Shown here: piece by piece, positions 62,945-64,000 of the stretch
Layout: every line of letters starts with the position of its first letter
Numbering within the stretch: the stretch's first letter is position 1
NCBI RefSeq assembly: GCF_026341125.1
Contig: NZ_JAPEOR010000003.1
Coordinates: forward strand, 1,054,001-1,118,000
Reading direction: 5' to 3'
From: Streptomyces sp. NBC_01142
Lineage (GTDB): Bacteria; Actinomycetota; Actinomycetes; Streptomycetales; Streptomycetaceae
Length of the DNA: 64,000 bases
The notes under the pieces: generated by a model
What the model saw: the letters and a program-made list of their open reading frames with translations, nothing else
Told to the model about the DNA's origin: nothing
Databases searched by the model: none
Made by a program: the position numbers and the translations under genes

Positions 62945-63229
62945 ATGCCATACGAGAGTGGACCGGCGCACGGGACACGACCGAGCGATGCGGTGCTGCT
63001 GGTGGCGGGCCTGGCCGACATCGCGGTCACCGCGCTGAGCAGTGCGGTGGGGGAAGTACGGGGGCTGCTGGGCCGGTCGGACGTGGCCGGGCTGGCGGAG
63101 GAGGGGCAGCAGGAGATCAAGGCCCGCGGGCGGCTGGCCCTGGACCGCTACGCCACGGTTCCACCGGCGCACATGGAAGTGCTCGCCCGGCATGTGGTCG
63201 CCCGGCGCAGTGAACCCGACGATGTCTGA
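62945..63229 (+). CDS. Small protein coupled to a polyprenyl synthase
   Basis: A 94-residue helical protein: SDAVLLVAGLADIAVTALSS, AVGEVRGLLGRSDVAGLAEE and ARGRLALDRYATVPPAHMEV. The first helix is moderately hydrophobic. Similar small proteins seem to precede polyprenyl synthetase genes in Streptomyces. ATG 62945 follows GGGGAGAAG at good spacing. The stop (63227-63229) lies inside the start of the next gene (ATG 63222), an 8-base overlap that implies coupled translation and perhaps a shared complex. Confidence 0.65.
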   Translation: MPYESGPAHGTRPSDAVLLVAGLADIAVTALSSAVGEVRGLLGRSDVAGLAEEGQQEIKARGRLALDRYATVPPAHMEVLARHVVARRSEPDDV

Positions 63230-64000
63230 AGGCGCCTGGCAGGCGGCTCTCAAGGCCCGGGTGGACCAGGTGCTCCAGCACTTCGTCGGGCAGGAGACCG
63301 ACGCGCTGCTGGAGATCGACGTGGACCTGGCTCCGATGGCCGACCAGCTCCATGTCGCCACCGCCCACGGCAAGCGGTTGCGGGCGGCGTTCTGCTATTG
63401 GGGATGGCGGGCCGCTGGGCAACCCGACAGCGACGCCCTCGTGCGGGCAGCGGCCGCGATGGAACTCGTGCACGCCGCAGCCGTCGTGCACGACGACCTC
63501 ATCGACCACAGCGCGCTCCGGCACGGTGTGCCCACCGCCCACATGGCGCTGCGCTCCGCCACGGCCGCCGGCCCGCACCCGAAGGCCGCTGCCCGCTCAC
63601 TGGCCATGCTGGTGGGTGACCTGCTGATGTCCTGGGCCGGGCAGCTGTTTGCCACTTGCGGTCTGCCGGGTGCCTACCTTTCGCGGGCACGCCCGCTGTG
63701 GGCCGTGCTGGCCCGCGAGCTCCTGGCGGGGGAGTGCCTCGAGATCCTGCACACCGGTGCCCGCCCCGACACGGACGCTTCCCTGAAGGTGATCCGTTAC
63801 AAGACCGCCAAGTACACGGTGGAACACCCGCTGCACATCGGCGGCGCCCTGGCCGGAGCCTCCCCAGGTCTACGCGAGGCCTTCTCCGACTACGGGCTGC
63901 CGCTGGGAGAGGCGTTCCAACTACGGGACGACCTGCTCGGGCTGTTCGGAGACCCGGAGCGGACCGGCAAGGCGAACGCGGACGACATCACCGCACACCG
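63222..64000 (+). CDS. Polyprenyl (isoprenyl) diphosphate synthase, 3' end outside the window
   Basis: The frame from ATG 63222 is open to the right edge (259 codons). It shows the isoprenyl synthase fold: HGKRLRAAFCYWGWRAAG, the first Asp-rich motif VVHDDLIDHSALRHGVPTAH (Asp 91, 92 and 95), KTAKYTVEHPLHIGGALAG and the second Asp motif QLRDDLLGLFGDPERTGK. Members join isopentenyl diphosphate to allylic diphosphates to form C15-C25 or longer chains. Length control cannot be judged. It probably starts a terpenoid operon that continues to the right. Confidence 0.88.
   Translation, partial: MSEGAWQAALKARVDQVLQHFVGQETDALLEIDVDLAPMADQLHVATAHGKRLRAAFCYWGWRAAGQPDSDALVRAAAAMELVHAAAVVHDDLIDHSALRHGVPTAHMALRSATAAGPHPKAAARSLAMLVGDLLMSWAGQLFATCGLPGAYLSRARPLWAVLARELLAGECLEILHTGARPDTDASLKVIRYKTAKYTVEHPLHIGGALAGASPGLREAFSDYGLPLGEAFQLRDDLLGLFGDPERTGKANADDITAH

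Noticed and set aside
1..64000. tRNA, rRNA, riboswitch or CRISPR features
   Set aside because: No spaced identical repeats, rRNA-like or cloverleaf sequence, or recognisable riboswitch consensus was noticed anywhere in the window.

Overview
The window is very GC-rich actinobacterial DNA with Streptomyces-type gene content: AfsR/LuxR-type regulators, many secreted proteins, a rare TTA codon placed at the start of a biosynthetic operon, and start/stop overlaps of the GTGA/ATGA kind inside operons. No rRNA, tRNA or CRISPR array was seen. The left 32 kb and the stretch after 53 kb look like eroding accessory DNA: insertion-sequence remnants, frameshifted regulators and gene stumps lie between intact single genes. 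The 35-53 kb stretch is by contrast two long, undamaged operons.

Layout. 1-15 kb: a Tn3 transposase stump, a DUF1990 gene, two IS5-type scraps flanking a small conserved gene, an I36 inhibitor-like gene, a secreted propeller protein, a Tat-exported intradiol dioxygenase, a large NB-ARC/LuxR regulator, another IS5-type remnant, and conserved genes of unknown function. 15-19.3 kb: stumps of OmpA-like, SDR and luciferase-like genes, a lipoprotein, a multiply frameshifted membrane protein and a frameshifted TetR gene with two operator-like boxes. 19.4-22.7 kb: a TPR-LuxR regulator and a FAD oxidoreductase whose end is formed by an IS982-family element. 23.7-28.3 kb: one small gene is split in two by a 4.2-kb element with perfect 12-bp inverted ends, carrying a tyrosine recombinase, an XRE protein, a broken zinc-finger/recombinase-like protein and an SMI1/KNR4 cargo gene. 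28.5-35.3 kb: HxlR/nitroreductase and AraC/MFS divergent pairs, a lipoprotein and a multi-sensor SpoIIE phosphatase.

Core (35.5-44.3 kb, minus strand): six overlapping genes in the order and domain make-up of the lipstatin operon lstABCDEF: two KAS-III/OleA-like subunits, an OleC-type AMP ligase (beta-lactone synthetase), an OleD-type ketoreductase, a C-A-T NRPS and a formyltransferase. Together they predict a lipid beta-lactone carrying an N-formyl amino-acid ester, the class that inhibits serine lipases and esterases. lstA has a TTA codon at position 6, so its translation probably depends on the bldA tRNA, and a TTGTGCACAA palindrome covers its start codon.

A second, divergent operon (45.3-52.7 kb, plus strand) encodes a PaaK-like ligase, an MFS exporter, a long GNAT protein probably made of two related halves, a LuxE-type acyl-protein synthetase and a LuxC acyl reductase fused to another PaaK-like ligase. 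The logic is carboxylate activation and reduction to an aldehyde; the product is unknown, and this is the best candidate here for an undescribed pathway. The two operons share a 956-bp intergenic region containing an 18-bp perfect palindrome related to the one at lstA.

After 53 kb: an iron-siderophore ABC transporter with a broken permease, a copper-chaperone-like protein, a Cys-rich small protein near an ABC-exporter stump and an S26 signal peptidase, an AI-2E family permease, a secreted endonuclease I, an MmyB-type XRE regulator facing an SDR/NTF2-like operon, and the 5' part of a polyprenyl diphosphate synthase gene running off the right edge.
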